Source of the DNA: Burkholderia multivorans ATCC BAA-247
Lineage (GTDB): Bacteria; Pseudomonadota; Gammaproteobacteria; Burkholderiales; Burkholderiaceae
DNA: 64,000 bases
Assembly (NCBI RefSeq): GCF_000959525.1
Contig: NZ_CP009831.1
Location: forward strand, 620,001-684,000
Direction of reading: 5' to 3'
Below, piece by piece: positions 43,450-52,131 of the stretch. Numbering within the stretch: position 1 is the first letter of the stretch; each line of letters starts with the position of its first letter. A program made the position numbers and the translations under genes. The notes beneath the pieces are model-generated. The model saw nothing but the letters and a program-made list of their open reading frames with translations. It had not been told where the DNA came from and made no database searches.

Positions 43450-43851
43450 TCAGCGCAACGTCGTCTCGATCCGCGTACCGCGCTTGATGAACAGCGTGAC
43501 CGGCGTCTTCTCGCAGATTTCCGCGAGACGCTGGCGCTGCGCGTCGTCGAGCGTGCCGTCGAGCGCAACGGTGCGGCGCACGTACTGCAGGCCTTCGCGA
43601 TCGGCGTGCAGCTCGGTATGCACGTCGATCCGCACGGCCGGCCACTGCTTGCGCTGCATGTACATGCGCAGCGTTGCGGCCGTGCATTGCGCGAGGCCCG
43701 CGAGGACGAACTCGTACGGCGCGGGCCCGACGTTGCGGCCGCCTTCGCGTTCGCCTTCGTCGCCGGTCAGCGCATGCGAACCGGCCTGCACGCGAACGAC
43801 ATAGTCGGGCGCGTCGGCATCGAGCGTGGCGGCGGCGTGGATCAGCGACAT
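43450..43851 (-). CDS. OsmC-family protein
   Basis: 133 aa OsmC/Ohr-superfamily protein. It contains the family motif GGRNVGPAPYEFVLAGLAQCTAATLRMYMQRKQWP with the first redox Cys, and VRRTVALDGTLDDAQRQRLAEICEKTPVTLFIKRGTRIETTL with the second Cys before TPV. These are the peroxidatic and resolving cysteines of organic-hydroperoxide-reducing OsmC proteins. The ATG at 43851 follows GGAG. It is convergent with a DyP peroxidase, so the locus has an oxidative-stress theme. Confidence 0.9.
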   Translation of the reverse strand: MSLIHAAATLDADAPDYVVRVQAGSHALTGDEGEREGGRNVGPAPYEFVLAGLAQCTAATLRMYMQRKQWPAVRIDVHTELHADREGLQYVRRTVALDGTLDDAQRQRLAEICEKTPVTLFIKRGTRIETTLR

Positions 43852-44203
43852 GATGAATCTCCGGTAGCGATGGCGCGCGCCGCGGCGCGGCGTGCGAGCC
43901 GCCAGCATACCGCCGCTGCGGCGATCGTGCGCGTAGCGCGCGGCGCACCCCGTGCGAGACACGTGCAGGCGACGCGCCGTACACGATTCAGCAGCGGCAT
44001 ACCGGCCGCGTGCCGTGCCCTGTAGTAATCCGCCATCATGCTGTCCGTGTCGGCCAACTCGCGCGCAAGCGGCGACGCGTTCGGCTAAGATGCCGTCGCT
44101 TCATAAATTGAGATAACCGTCCTGTCGCCAGCATTCAAAACCACTATAAGCCGGACAGTTCGACGGGATTACAAGAAGTCGGAACGAGTCGGGGGCTTGG
44201 CAC
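43852..44203. other. Divergent region between osmC and the AraC gene
   Basis: 352 bases without a gene I can support. A TATAAG -10 (44145-44150) with a poor -35 is the likely promoter of the AraC gene. Around it an imperfect inverted repeat relates CCGTCCTGTCG near 44118 to CGGACAGTTCGACGG near 44152. The osmC-side half is GC-rich and shows nothing clear. Confidence 0.4.
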
Positions 44204-45328
44204 GTGGACGCAGCAGATGCAGCAGATCAGCGGTGGGTCGTTATCTATTTGAGCGCGGGATTTTCGTTGGCGCAGGCCGCGCGGCTCGGCGAGGCGTTCA
44301 ATCTGGCCAATCGCCTGCATGCGTTCGGTGCGGATTATCAGCCGAAGTACGTATCGGAAAGCGGCGGGCTCGTGACGTCGTCGTCGGGCGTGCGGATCGC
44401 CGTCGATCCGCTCGGCGACGAGCATGCCCGTCGGGCGATCGCGTTCTTTCATCTGCACGGCGAGCGGGCGAGCGTGCGTCGCGATGAGGCATTGCACCGG
44501 CGCCTGAGCGAGATCCGTCGGCACGCGCGATGGATCGTCGATGCGATGGACCTGCCCGCACTCGCGGCGGCGTCCGTGCCGACGCGGCGCAATGGGTCGG
44601 CTTCGCATGCGCAGGAGGCGCCGCATGCGGTATCGGGTGCGGCCGAGCTGCAGCAAGCGGACACCGCCGTGTTCACGGCCGCGCTCGACATGTTTCGCGC
44701 CGACCTGGGCGATAGCGTAGCCGAGGAAATCGCGTCGAACCTGCTGCGCCCCGTCGAGCAGCGCTATGTGCAGTCGATGTGGGCGTTTCGCGAACTGAGC
44801 GCGAGCCCGCCGATCCGGATGTCGGCGCAGCGGCTGCGCGTGCAGAGCGTCGAGCGCGTGTCGATTGCGCAGATCGCGCGCGCGGCCGCGATGAGCGAGC
44901 GCAATTTCCTGCGGCGCTTCAAGAAGGAGATCGGCGTGACGCCGACCGAGTTCGTGCAGCACGTGCGCCTCGAGCGGGCGTGTCACATGCTCGTTCATAC
45001 GATGCTGCCGGCCGACAAGGTCGCGCGCCGCACGGGCTTCGGCAGCGGCGAGCGTCTCGCGAAGCTGTTTCGTCAGCGCATGCTGATGTCGCCGACGGAA
45101 TTTCGCGTCGCCGAACGCGAACGGATGCTCGCGAACGGCGCCGCCTTGCCGGCGCCCGAGATCGCGCGCGTGAACGGCGTGCCGCCGCCGCATCGGATCG
45201 TGCGCGACGACGCGCACGAAAAAACGGGCCGGATATCCGTAAAATCGCCGTATCGCGATTTCGAGCCCCGGTTTCCATGCGCTTCCTCCCCACCACCGCT
45301 ACTGCGCCGTTCTGCCCGTCGGAAGTAA
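44204..45328 (+). CDS. GlxA-like AraC-family transcriptional regulator
   Basis: 374 aa regulator. The N-terminal half resembles the DJ-1/PfpI-type sensing domain of GlxA proteins in degenerate form (WVVIYLSAGFSLAQAARLGEAFNLANRL). The C-terminal half has a typical double helix-turn-helix (VSIAQIARAAAMSERNFLRRFKKEIGVTPTEFVQHVRLERACHMLVHT, ARRTGFGSGERLAKLFRQRM). The GTG start encodes MDAADAADQ from a short GCAGCAGAT repeat. Its end overlaps the mntH start by 52 bases, unusual for a regulator and a manganese transporter. The last 40 residues are low-complexity and may be non-essential. Confidence 0.83.
   Translation: MDAADAADQRWVVIYLSAGFSLAQAARLGEAFNLANRLHAFGADYQPKYVSESGGLVTSSSGVRIAVDPLGDEHARRAIAFFHLHGERASVRRDEALHRRLSEIRRHARWIVDAMDLPALAAASVPTRRNGSASHAQEAPHAVSGAAELQQADTAVFTAALDMFRADLGDSVAEEIASNLLRPVEQRYVQSMWAFRELSASPPIRMSAQRLRVQSVERVSIAQIARAAAMSERNFLRRFKKEIGVTPTEFVQHVRLERACHMLVHTMLPADKVARRTGFGSGERLAKLFRQRMLMSPTEFRVAERERMLANGAALPAPEIARVNGVPPPHRIVRDDAHEKTGRISVKSPYRDFEPRFPCASSPPPLLRRSARRK
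45230..45261 (+). promoter_or_regulatory. Palindromes in the mntH upstream region
   Basis: CGGATATCCG (45230-45239), TAAAAT (45240-45245) and a 7-bp inverted repeat AAATCGC/GCGATTT (45242-45261) cluster just before mntH, inside the AraC reading frame. They may be an operator for a metal regulator; none is encoded adjacent. Confidence 0.35.
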
Positions 45329-46593
45329 AGGGCAGCATCACGATCGAGGCCGGCGCGTCGCGCTGGCTGAAGCTCAAGCGTTTCTTCGGACCGGGCCTGC
45401 TCGTCGCGATCGGCTACATGGACCCCGGCAACTGGGCGACCGACATCCAGGCCGGCTCGCAGTTCGGCTATGCGCTGCTGTGGGTCGTCGCGCTGTCGAG
45501 CGTCTCCGCGATCTTCCTGCAGATGCTCGCCGCGCGGCTCGGCCTCGTCGCCGGCCGCGATCTCGCGCAGGCGAGCTACGACCGTTACGGACCGTTCGGA
45601 CGCGTCGTGCAGTGGCTGACGGCCGAGGTCTCGATCATCGCCTGCGACATCGCCGAAGTGCTGGGCTGCGCGCTCGCGTTCAAGCTGCTGCTCGGCGTGC
45701 CGCTCGCGTGGGGCATCGTGCTGACCGCGCTCGACACGGTGATCGTGCTCGGTCTGCAGGGCAAGGGCGTTCGCCAGATCGAGGCGATCGTGCTGGCGCT
45801 GATCGCGACGATGGCGTTCTGCTTCGTCGCGCAGGTCGCGATCACGCCGCCCGACTGGCGCGCCGTCGCCGCCGGCCTCGTACCGGGCGCGCCGGGCCAC
45901 GACCGCCACGACGCGGTCGTGCTCGCGCTCGGCATCGTCGGCGCGACGATCATGCCGCACAACCTCTATCTGCATTCGTCGGTCGTGCAGACGCGGCGCG
46001 TGATCGGCGGCGCGCGCGGCACGATCCGCGACACGCTCGCGCTGGTGCGCATCGACACCTGCGTGTCGCTGTTCGTCGCGATGCTCGTGAACGCGGCGAT
46101 CCTGATCGTCGCGGCCGCCGCGTTCCATGCGACGGGTCAGACGCACGTGACCGACATCGAGCAGGCGTACAGCCTGATTACGCCGATCGCGGGCGGCGCG
46201 GCCGCGCTGCTGTTCGGCATCGCGCTGCTCGCATCGGGCCAGAGCTCGACGCTGACGGGCACGATCGCCGGCCAGGTCATCATGGACGGCTTCCTGCACA
46301 TGAAGATTCCGTGCTACCAGCGCCGGCTGATCACTCGCGGGCTCGCGCTGGTGCCCGCGCTGATCGGCGTATTGTGGCTTGGCGAACATTCGGTCGGCCG
46401 ACTGCTCGTATGGAGCCAGGTGCTGCTGAGCCTGCAGCTGCCGTTCGCGATGTGGCCGCTGATCCGTTCGGTCAGCGATCGCGCGACAATGGGCGAGCAC
46501 ACGATCGGCCGCGGCATGCAGGCGCTCGCATGGGTGCTGTTCGCGGCGATCACCGGAACGAATCTGCTGCTGATCAGCGGTGTCGCGGGCTGA
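45277..46593 (+). CDS. mntH: NRAMP-family Mn2+/H+ transporter (MntH)
   Basis: 438 aa proton-coupled divalent-metal importer. Diagnostic NRAMP motifs are YMDPGNWATDIQAG with DPGN at 49-52 and GATIMPHNLYLHSSVVQTR (about 226-244). Eleven membrane helices are visible. The ATG at 45277 (MRFLPTTATAPFCPSEVKG) gives the family N-terminus. Upstream, inside the AraC gene, lie CGGATATCCG and an AAATCGC/GCGATTT hairpin near a TAAAAT -10-like element, a possible metal-regulated promoter. Mn import would support the peroxide-defence genes nearby. Confidence 0.93.
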   Translation: MRFLPTTATAPFCPSEVKGSITIEAGASRWLKLKRFFGPGLLVAIGYMDPGNWATDIQAGSQFGYALLWVVALSSVSAIFLQMLAARLGLVAGRDLAQASYDRYGPFGRVVQWLTAEVSIIACDIAEVLGCALAFKLLLGVPLAWGIVLTALDTVIVLGLQGKGVRQIEAIVLALIATMAFCFVAQVAITPPDWRAVAAGLVPGAPGHDRHDAVVLALGIVGATIMPHNLYLHSSVVQTRRVIGGARGTIRDTLALVRIDTCVSLFVAMLVNAAILIVAAAAFHATGQTHVTDIEQAYSLITPIAGGAAALLFGIALLASGQSSTLTGTIAGQVIMDGFLHMKIPCYQRRLITRGLALVPALIGVLWLGEHSVGRLLVWSQVLLSLQLPFAMWPLIRSVSDRATMGEHTIGRGMQALAWVLFAAITGTNLLLISGVAG

Positions 46594-46673
46594 TACAGCC
46601 TGACACACGCTGACACAGACGCCCCGCGCGCATGCGTTAAACTGCGCGCTTTCAGCCGTCGTGCGAATGCAAT

Positions 46674-47264
46674 ATGTGGAGTCAAATCAGCAACATAGGC
46701 GATGCCGCGTTGACCTTGCCGATCGCGCTCACGTGCGCGGGGTGGCTCGCCGTGTCGAACTGGCGGCTCGCGGTGCGCTGGATCGCGCTGCTCGCGGCCG
46801 GCATGGCGCTCGTCGGTGCGACGAAGATCCTCTATGCGGGCTGCGGCGTCGCGCTGCCGGCGTTCGATTTCCGGATGATCAGCGGCCATACGATGCTGTC
46901 GACGTCGGTCTGGACCGTGGCCCTCGCCATGCTGTGGCACGCGTTCCGGCCCGGCAGCGCGCCGGGCGTCGCGGCGGGCCTCGCGATCGGCGCGGTCACG
47001 GCCGTCGCACGCGTGTTCGACGATTCGCATACCGTTCCCGAAGTGATCGCCGGCTGGCTGCTCGGTGCGCTCGTCGCGATCGTGTTCGTGCGCGCCTACG
47101 TGCGCGCGCCGAAGCGGTCGTTCTCGCCGGGCGCTGCGGCCGTGTGTCTGCTGCTGGTGTCCGGTATCGCCTACGGCCATCGCGTGCCGTTCCAGCAGAT
47201 GATCGATACGCACTCGCCGCAACTCTGCGCGTTCGTGCATCCGGCGCAGGCCGGCCGGTCCTGA
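46674..47264 (+). CDS. PAP2-superfamily membrane phosphatase
   Basis: 196 aa inner-membrane phosphatase of the PAP2 (lipid phosphatase/undecaprenyl-diphosphatase-like) group. Residues [14 protein letters not shown] match the SGH catalytic motif, and [24 protein letters not shown] supplies the second His-containing motif. Five or six hydrophobic helices surround them. Dephosphorylation of a membrane phospholipid or isoprenoid diphosphate is the family activity; the substrate is unknown. TAAACT upstream may be its -10. Confidence 0.85.
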   Translation: MWSQISNIGDAALTLPIALTCAGWLAVSNWRLAVRWIALLAAGMALVGATKILYAGCGVALPAFDFRMISGHTMLSTSVWTVALAMLWHAFRPGSAPGVAAGLAIGAVTAVARVFDDSHTVPEVIAGWLLGALVAIVFVRAYVRAPKRSFSPGAAAVCLLLVSGIAYGHRVPFQQMIDTHSPQLCAFVHPAQAGRS

Positions 47265-47376
47265 CCATCCACTCGCGTGGCGCGCCGGGCGGCGATCCGC
47301 GGCCCGGCCGCCACGACACGCTGCGCGTCGCGGCATCGATTCGCGACGACACTTCACGACAGGAGCCGTTCCCATC

Positions 47377-48165
47377 ATGACAGCCGTTGCGCCGCGTCTC
47401 GCCGGCAAGTGTGCGTACATCACCGGTGCCGCGGGCGGCCTCGGCCGCGCGATCGCGCGCCGGATGGTCGAGCAGGGCGCGCGTGTATTCCTGACCGACG
47501 TCGCCGACCGCGCGGCGCTCGACGCGTTCGCAGCGGAACTGAATGCGGGCCATGCGACGCCGGTCGCGTTCGCCGCCGAGCAGGACGTGCGCGACGAAGC
47601 GCGCTGGCAGACACTGCTGGCGCAGGCCAACGACGCGATGGGCGCGCTGTCGGTGCTCGTCAACAACGCGGGCGTCGGCTCGATCGCCGCGCCCGCGCAG
47701 ATCGAACTCGACGAATGGCGGCGCGTGATGGCCGTAAACGTCGAAAGCATCGTGCTCGGCTGCAAGCATGCGCTGCCGTATCTGAGCGCGAGCCGCCCGG
47801 CGTCGATCGTCAACATCTCGTCGGTCGCCGCGTTCAAGGTCGAACCGGATTTCACCGCGTACAACGCGTCGAAGGCGGCGGTCGCGTCGCTGACGAAGTC
47901 GATCGCGATCGACTGCGCGCGGCGCGAACTCGACGTGCGCTGCAATTCGATTCATCCGGCGTTCATCCGCACAGGCATCATGGAGCCGCTGTTCCGCACG
48001 CTCGGCGAGCGCGATGCGACGCGCCGGCTCGCGCGCGGCATTCCGTTGCGCCGGCTCGGCGAACCGGACGACGTCGCGCATGCGGCCGTCTATCTCGCAT
48101 CCGACGAGAGCCGTTTCATGACGGCCGCCGAACTCGTGCTCGACGGCGGGATGTGCGCGGTCTGA
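47377..48165 (+). CDS. Short-chain dehydrogenase/reductase
   Basis: 262 aa classical SDR. The NAD(P)-binding motif is [18 protein letters not shown] (GxxxGxG), then [14 protein letters not shown], the catalytic Ser in [11 protein letters not shown], and YNASK with Tyr and Lys. An acidic residue after the second strand (LTDVADRA) favours NAD(H). It is related to 3-hydroxysteroid/cyclic-alcohol dehydrogenases. AGGAG precedes the ATG by ten bases. Neighbours give no pathway, so the substrate is open. Confidence 0.9.
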   Translation: MTAVAPRLAGKCAYITGAAGGLGRAIARRMVEQGARVFLTDVADRAALDAFAAELNAGHATPVAFAAEQDVRDEARWQTLLAQANDAMGALSVLVNNAGVGSIAAPAQIELDEWRRVMAVNVESIVLGCKHALPYLSASRPASIVNISSVAAFKVEPDFTAYNASKAAVASLTKSIAIDCARRELDVRCNSIHPAFIRTGIMEPLFRTLGERDATRRLARGIPLRRLGEPDDVAHAAVYLASDESRFMTAAELVLDGGMCAV

Positions 48166-48221
48166 CGCGCCCGGTACTGCGCGGCGGAATGGGCAAAAGT
48201 CCCGCTAAGCGCGCATCGATT

Positions 48222-48264
48222 TAGGAATCGTCCTATATCTCTTTCGGGTTCGCCTGTCTAAAGT
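48222..48264 (+). promoter_or_regulatory. TAGGA-N4-TCCTA box and promoter upstream of the small exported protein
   Basis: TAGGA (48222-48226) and TCCTA (48231-48235) form a perfect inverted repeat resembling sites bound by NarL/FixJ-type response regulators such as RcsB and BvgA. A TCTAAA-type -10 follows about 20 bases downstream, so the box would overlap or abut the -35. Inferred from sequence alone. Confidence 0.45.
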
Positions 48265-48282
48265 GATGACCGGAAAACGACG

Positions 48283-48312
48283 CGGCGTGACGCATTCGTC
48301 ACGCCGTTTTTA
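48283..48312 (+). terminator. Rho-independent terminator in the leader of the exported protein gene
   Basis: CGGCGTGACG and CGTCACGCCG form a perfect 10-bp stem with a CATT loop, followed by TTTTTATTT. It stands only about 30 bases before a strongly signalled start codon and downstream of the putative promoter, so it could act as an attenuator as well as ending SDR transcription. Confidence 0.75.
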
Positions 48313-48341
48313 TTTCGGCGCACGGCAGAAGGAGGGACGAC

Positions 48342-48842
48342 ATGCGGACGAACGGCAGGTGGCATGCGCGCGCGGCGAGGGGCCGATTGACGAGGTGCGG
48401 CGGCGCCTCAGTGTGGCAGGCGGCATTCGCTGCGTTGGGCGCCGTGCTGACGATCGCGAATGCCGCGGCCGCCCCGGCAACGGCGCCGGGCGGCATCGTG
48501 CGCTTCACCGGCGCGCTGGTCGACCGCTACGACGTGACGCTGGATCGCGCGCCGGTGGCGACGGTCGACAGCCAGCGCACCGCGGCCACGCTGCGTGTCG
48601 ATGCGCAGGGCCGGCGGCTGCCCGGCGCGCAGCTGACGCTGATCGGCGCGGACGGCGCGCCGCTTGGCGAGCCCGCGCGTTCGCGCGTGCATGCGGTGTG
48701 GCGCGAGGCGGGCGGCAGTCGCGCGGTGCCCGTCGAGCGCGGCATGCAGCGTGTCGGCCCGCACGGCGGGACGTTGACGATCGCGGTGCCGGACGATGCT
48801 GGCAGGCCCGTGCCGGTGATCGTCCGGATCGCGCATCCGTGA
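48342..48842 (+). CDS. Exported protein of unknown function
   Basis: 166 aa protein with a signal peptide-like segment (VWQAAFAALGAVLTIANAAAA). The mature part starts with TAPGGIVRFTGALVDRYDVTLDRAPV, faintly like the first strand of fimbrial subunits but without the disulphide cysteines. The remaining sequence looks like short beta strands (GRRLPGAQLTLIGADGAPLG, GTLTIAVPDDAGRPVPVIVRIAHP). AGGAGG at 48331-48336 before the ATG is one of the best ribosome sites in the window. A pilus or surface role is a guess; call it unknown. Confidence 0.68.
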   Translation: MRTNGRWHARAARGRLTRCGGASVWQAAFAALGAVLTIANAAAAPATAPGGIVRFTGALVDRYDVTLDRAPVATVDSQRTAATLRVDAQGRRLPGAQLTLIGADGAPLGEPARSRVHAVWREAGGSRAVPVERGMQRVGPHGGTLTIAVPDDAGRPVPVIVRIAHP

Positions 48843-48863
48843 CGCGCGGCCTGCCTGCACCCG

Positions 48864-49925
48864 TCACGCTTCCTGTTCGGCGCGCGCGTAGATGTCCCAG
48901 CTCGCCATGAACAGCGCGGCGACGAGCGGCCCGATCACGAAGCCGTTGATGCCGAACAGCGCCATCCCGCCAAGCGTCGAGATCAGCACGACCCAGTCGG
49001 GCATTTTCGTGTCCTTGCCGACGAGGATCGGGCGCAGCAGGTTGTCGACGAGGCCGATCACGCCGACGCAGAACGCGACGAGGATCACGCACTTCCAGAC
49101 CGCGCCGGTCGCGAGGAAGTAGAGCGCGGCCGGCACCCACACGAGGCTCGCGCCGATCGCGGGCAGCAGCGACAGGAACGCCATCAGCGCGCCCCACAGC
49201 ACGACGCCCTGAATCCCGAGGATCCAGAAGATCAATCCGCCGAGAATGCCCTGCACGAGCGCGACCGCGATGTTGCCCTTGACGGTTGCGCGCACCACGG
49301 TCGTGAACTTCGCGAGCAGCAGGTTCTTGTGTTCTTCGTCGAGCGGCAGCGCGCGGCGCACGCGACGCCCGATCTCGCCGCCGTCGCGCAGCAGGAAGAA
49401 CACCATGTAGAGCATCACGCCGAAGCTGACGATGAACTGGAACGTGTTCTGCCCGATGCTCAGCGCCTGGGCCGCCGCGAACTGGCTGATCGCCGCGGCG
49501 CCGTCGGTCAGCTTCTTCTGGATGCCGGGGATGTTGGTGAGCCCGTATTTCGCGAGCAGATGCTGGATCGACGTCGGCAGCGCGTGGATGACGTCCTGGA
49601 AGTACTTCGAATAATTCGGCTGCGCGTCCTTCAGCTCCTGGTACACGTAGGCGATTTCCTGCACGAGCGTCGCGGTGACGAACACGAGCGGCAGGATCAC
49701 GATCAGGATGATCAGCGTCAGCGTCAGCAGCGCGGCCAGATTGCGGCGCTTGCCGAAGCGCGCCGCGAGCCAGCGCTGCACGGGCTGGAACAGGATCGCG
49801 AGAATGGTGCCCCAGAACACCGCGCCGAAGAACGGCGCGAGGACCCAGCATAGTCCGACGGTGACGGCGAACAGCAGGAAATAGAAGAATTTTTGATGAT
49901 CGTGTCCGCTATCCATGGGTGACAT
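48864..49925 (-). CDS. AI-2E-family (PerM/YdiK-like) inner-membrane permease
   Basis: 353 aa polytopic protein with eight expected helices. Family features include FYFLLFAVTVGLCWVLAPFFGAVFWGTILAILFQPVQRWLAARFG near the N-terminus, QGILGGLIFWILGIQGVVLWGALMAFLSLLPAIGASLVWVPAALY and LVDNLLRPILVGKDTKMPDWVVLISTLGGMALFGINGFVIGPLVAALF. Members export diverse small molecules or ions; AI-2 export applies to only a few. It stands alone. No function-defining neighbour. Confidence 0.9.
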   Translation of the reverse strand: MSPMDSGHDHQKFFYFLLFAVTVGLCWVLAPFFGAVFWGTILAILFQPVQRWLAARFGKRRNLAALLTLTLIILIVILPLVFVTATLVQEIAYVYQELKDAQPNYSKYFQDVIHALPTSIQHLLAKYGLTNIPGIQKKLTDGAAAISQFAAAQALSIGQNTFQFIVSFGVMLYMVFFLLRDGGEIGRRVRRALPLDEEHKNLLLAKFTTVVRATVKGNIAVALVQGILGGLIFWILGIQGVVLWGALMAFLSLLPAIGASLVWVPAALYFLATGAVWKCVILVAFCVGVIGLVDNLLRPILVGKDTKMPDWVVLISTLGGMALFGINGFVIGPLVAALFMASWDIYARAEQEA

Positions 49926-50078
49926 GTGCAGATTGATGCTTCGTTGTAGTGAATCGCGTGACCCGGCGTGCGATCGGCTCGCGAACGTCGTGGATTCGCG
50001 GACGAGCGCGCAGGGCGGCCCGTTCGGGAGTATCCCGTAAAAAGTGCCGCCATCATAGCCGCTGTCGCGGCCGACACG

Positions 50079-50106
50079 AAAACGCCGCGGCCGAGGCCGC
50101 GGCGTT
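50079..50106 (-). terminator. Terminator of the Ysc84 lipoprotein gene
   Basis: AACGCCGCGGC pairs with GCCGCGGCGTT around a small loop. On the minus strand, the direction of the upstream lipoprotein gene, it continues into TTTTCG. It lies 45 bases past that gene's stop. Confidence 0.75.
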
Positions 50107-50151
50107 GCGGTGGTAGGAGCGCGGCGCGGCGCGAGCCGCGCCGTGCGCAGC

Positions 50152-50736
50152 TTAGATGTGCAGGCGCGTGACCTTCGTGCCGTTGACCGACACGTCGCCC
50201 ATCAGGCCGGCGTTGGTCAGCACGATGACCTGAACCGGCGCGGTGGCCGTGTTCGTGTCGACGGCGCCGTTCGCCCCCGTCTTCACGAGCGCGACCGATG
50301 CGCCGGCGCCGGCCGACCAGCCGTCCGAGTTGCGGAACTCGTCGAGCGCCTGCTGCGTCATGAACAGGAACACGATCGCCTTCGACTGCGCGCCGGCCTG
50401 CAGGCCGACCGACAGCGACGACGTGTTGTAGTAGCCGACGGTGCTGCCGCCGACGCGCAGTGCGCCGTTGCCGGACTGGCCGCCGACGATGAAGCCGGCC
50501 TGCAGCACGTTCGGGAACACGAGCACGCCGCGCGCCTTGGCGACCAGGTCGCGCGAACCCGGTACGGTCGAATACAGGCGCGACAGCGTCGCGTTGACGC
50601 TCGCGTCGATCGATTCGCGCTTCGATGCGCTCGTCGAGGCGGTGTCGGACTTGTTCGGCGTGGTCGTGCAGCCGGCGAGTGCGAGACTGCCGAGCATCAC
50701 GGCGGCGGCGGCTTTCATGGCGAGGGATTTCTGCAT
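50152..50736 (-). CDS. Ysc84-domain lipoprotein
   Basis: 194 aa secreted lipoprotein. The signal MQKSLAMKAAAAVMLGSLALAGC has a clear lipobox with Cys23. The mature protein carries the Ysc84/SYLF lipid-binding motif ARGVLVFPNVLQAGFIVGGQSGNGALRVGG...GYYNTSSLSVGLQAGAQSKAIVFLFMTQQALDEFRNSDGWSAGAGASVAL. SYLF domains bind phosphoinositides or membranes in eukaryotes; the bacterial role is undefined. The ATG at 50736 follows GAAGGAGAACC. A DUF883 stress-type gene lies 52 bases upstream on the same strand. Confidence 0.9.
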   Translation of the reverse strand: MQKSLAMKAAAAVMLGSLALAGCTTTPNKSDTASTSASKRESIDASVNATLSRLYSTVPGSRDLVAKARGVLVFPNVLQAGFIVGGQSGNGALRVGGSTVGYYNTSSLSVGLQAGAQSKAIVFLFMTQQALDEFRNSDGWSAGAGASVALVKTGANGAVDTNTATAPVQVIVLTNAGLMGDVSVNGTKVTRLHI

Positions 50737-50788
50737 GGCGGTTCTCCTTCGTTGTCTGGTTGAGGACGGGCGGGGCGGCCGGCCCCGT

Positions 50789-51175
50789 TCAACGGCGGGC
50801 AAGGAGCAGGCCCGCAACGAACGCGAGGCCGGCGACGACGCCCGCGGTCTGCCACGGGTTCTCGTGCACGACCTGCGACACGCGTTCGGCCGAATCGCGC
50901 AGTCGCGCGGCTGCGGTGCCCGACGCGTAGTCGAGCGTGCTGCGCGCTTCGTCGAGGCGTGCCTGCACGCGCTTGCGCAGCGCGGCGATATCGCCGTCGC
51001 CGTCGTTCTTCAGCAGATCTTCGAGTTCGTCGACCAGCCCGCGCAGATCGTCCTGCACGTCCGCCTGCAGATCGCGGGCGGCGGAACGCGTCGTGCGGCC
51101 CACGCGCCGGCCCGTGCGCCGGACTTCGGACAAGCCGCGGTCGAGCTTGTGTTCGATCGAGTCGGTGAGCGCCAT
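50789..51175 (-). CDS. DUF883 (ElaB/YqjD-type) membrane-anchored protein
   Basis: 128 aa protein. A long charged helical region (LSEVRRTGRRVGRTTRSAARDLQADVQDDLRGLVDELEDLLKNDGDGDIAALRKRVQARLDEARSTLDYA) is followed by VHENPWQTAGVVAGLAFVAGLLLARR, the C-terminal tail anchor diagnostic of DUF883. E. coli relatives bind ribosomes at the membrane in stationary phase. A strong AAGGAGG site precedes the ATG. It probably shares stress control with the Ysc84 gene. Confidence 0.9.
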   Translation of the reverse strand: MALTDSIEHKLDRGLSEVRRTGRRVGRTTRSAARDLQADVQDDLRGLVDELEDLLKNDGDGDIAALRKRVQARLDEARSTLDYASGTAAARLRDSAERVSQVVHENPWQTAGVVAGLAFVAGLLLARR

Positions 51176-51777
51176 GGTGTTTATCCTCCTTTGGTCCACG
51201 CAAAAAGTTTGACGATAAGGCGAATCGCAACAACGAATGTGATTCCGATAACCGAATCAAGTTTCGAAACCCGTTTCGATTCGTTCGCCCGACGGCCCGG
51301 TCGCCCGCCGCACGCGGCCGCGCGGCCGACAAAAAATGCGCGGTTCGAACCGGGCAACGTGTGAGACGACCGTGCGAACGAAAGTGCGGTAAATATCGCG
51401 TCGGCGACGTGTCCGGTAAATAGTGCCGTTGCATGGCTTATGTTGATGCAATTGCACCATGCGCCTCTTGAGCTGGAGCAGCATCCGTGCCCGCTCGCGC
51501 CCGCCTGCGCGCGAGCCGCACGGGACGGTGCGCGGCGGGCGGTATGCCGCGGCGCACGGTGGTCGCCCGGCAGGCGCGGAATGCGCGCGACGCGCATGGT
51601 GTTGTAATCGAGCACCGATTGCGTGCGCAATCGGATGCCGGCGCGTTCTTGCGCGCGTGACAGCGGCGGCCGTCGGTACGACAATCCGGAATCCCGCCCG
51701 CGCGCCGGCCCGCATCGGCCGCATCGCCGCGCGGCGGCGCGCCGCGATGCAGCGCATTTGCACAAGGAGACACACTC
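51176..51777. other. Divergent intergenic region upstream of DUF883 and the DGPF genes
   Basis: 602 bases without a supported gene. The DUF883-proximal half is AT-richer and contains a minus-strand TTTGACG element. CGGTAAATA occurs twice (51387-51395 and 51414-51422) as a 27-base-spaced direct repeat. The DGPF-proximal half is GC-rich with no obvious promoter. Confidence 0.45.
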
Positions 51778-52131
51778 ATGTCGTACATGCTGTTGATCGT
51801 CGAACCGACCGATCAGCGTGCCGAGCGTACGCTCGAGGAAGGGCAGGCGCTTTACGCGCGGATGGTCGATTTCGCCGAATCGCTGAAAGCGCGCGGCGTG
51901 CTGCGCGCGGTCGAATCGCTCGAGCGCTCGGAGCGCGGCACGCGCGTGCAGGTACGCGACGGCGAGACGCGCATCGTCGACGGCCCGTTCGCCGAGGCGA
52001 AGGAGATGGTCGGCGGCTTTTTCCTCGTCGACGTCGAGACGCGCGACGAAGCGCTCGACATCGCTCGCGCGTGCCCGGCCGCGCAATGGTGCACGGTCGA
52101 GGTCCGCGCGGTCGGTCCGTGTTTTCTGTGA
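51778..52131 (+). CDS. DGPF/YCII-family protein (first)
   Basis: 117 aa small protein of the YCII-related DGPF family. It starts MSYMLLIVEPTDQRAERT and contains the eponymous motif IVDGPFAEAKEMVGGFFLVDVETRDEALDIA. DGPF proteins are strongly associated with ECF42 sigma factors, one of which is encoded 1.0 kb downstream on the same strand. The fold is ferredoxin-like; the biochemical activity is not established. AAGGAG precedes the ATG. Confidence 0.9.
   Translation: MSYMLLIVEPTDQRAERTLEEGQALYARMVDFAESLKARGVLRAVESLERSERGTRVQVRDGETRIVDGPFAEAKEMVGGFFLVDVETRDEALDIARACPAAQWCTVEVRAVGPCFL

Noticed and set aside
46594-46673. CTGACACACGCTGACACAG repeat after mntH as a regulatory element
   Set aside because: Only two imperfect short copies directly after the stop codon; no further symmetry or conservation evidence.
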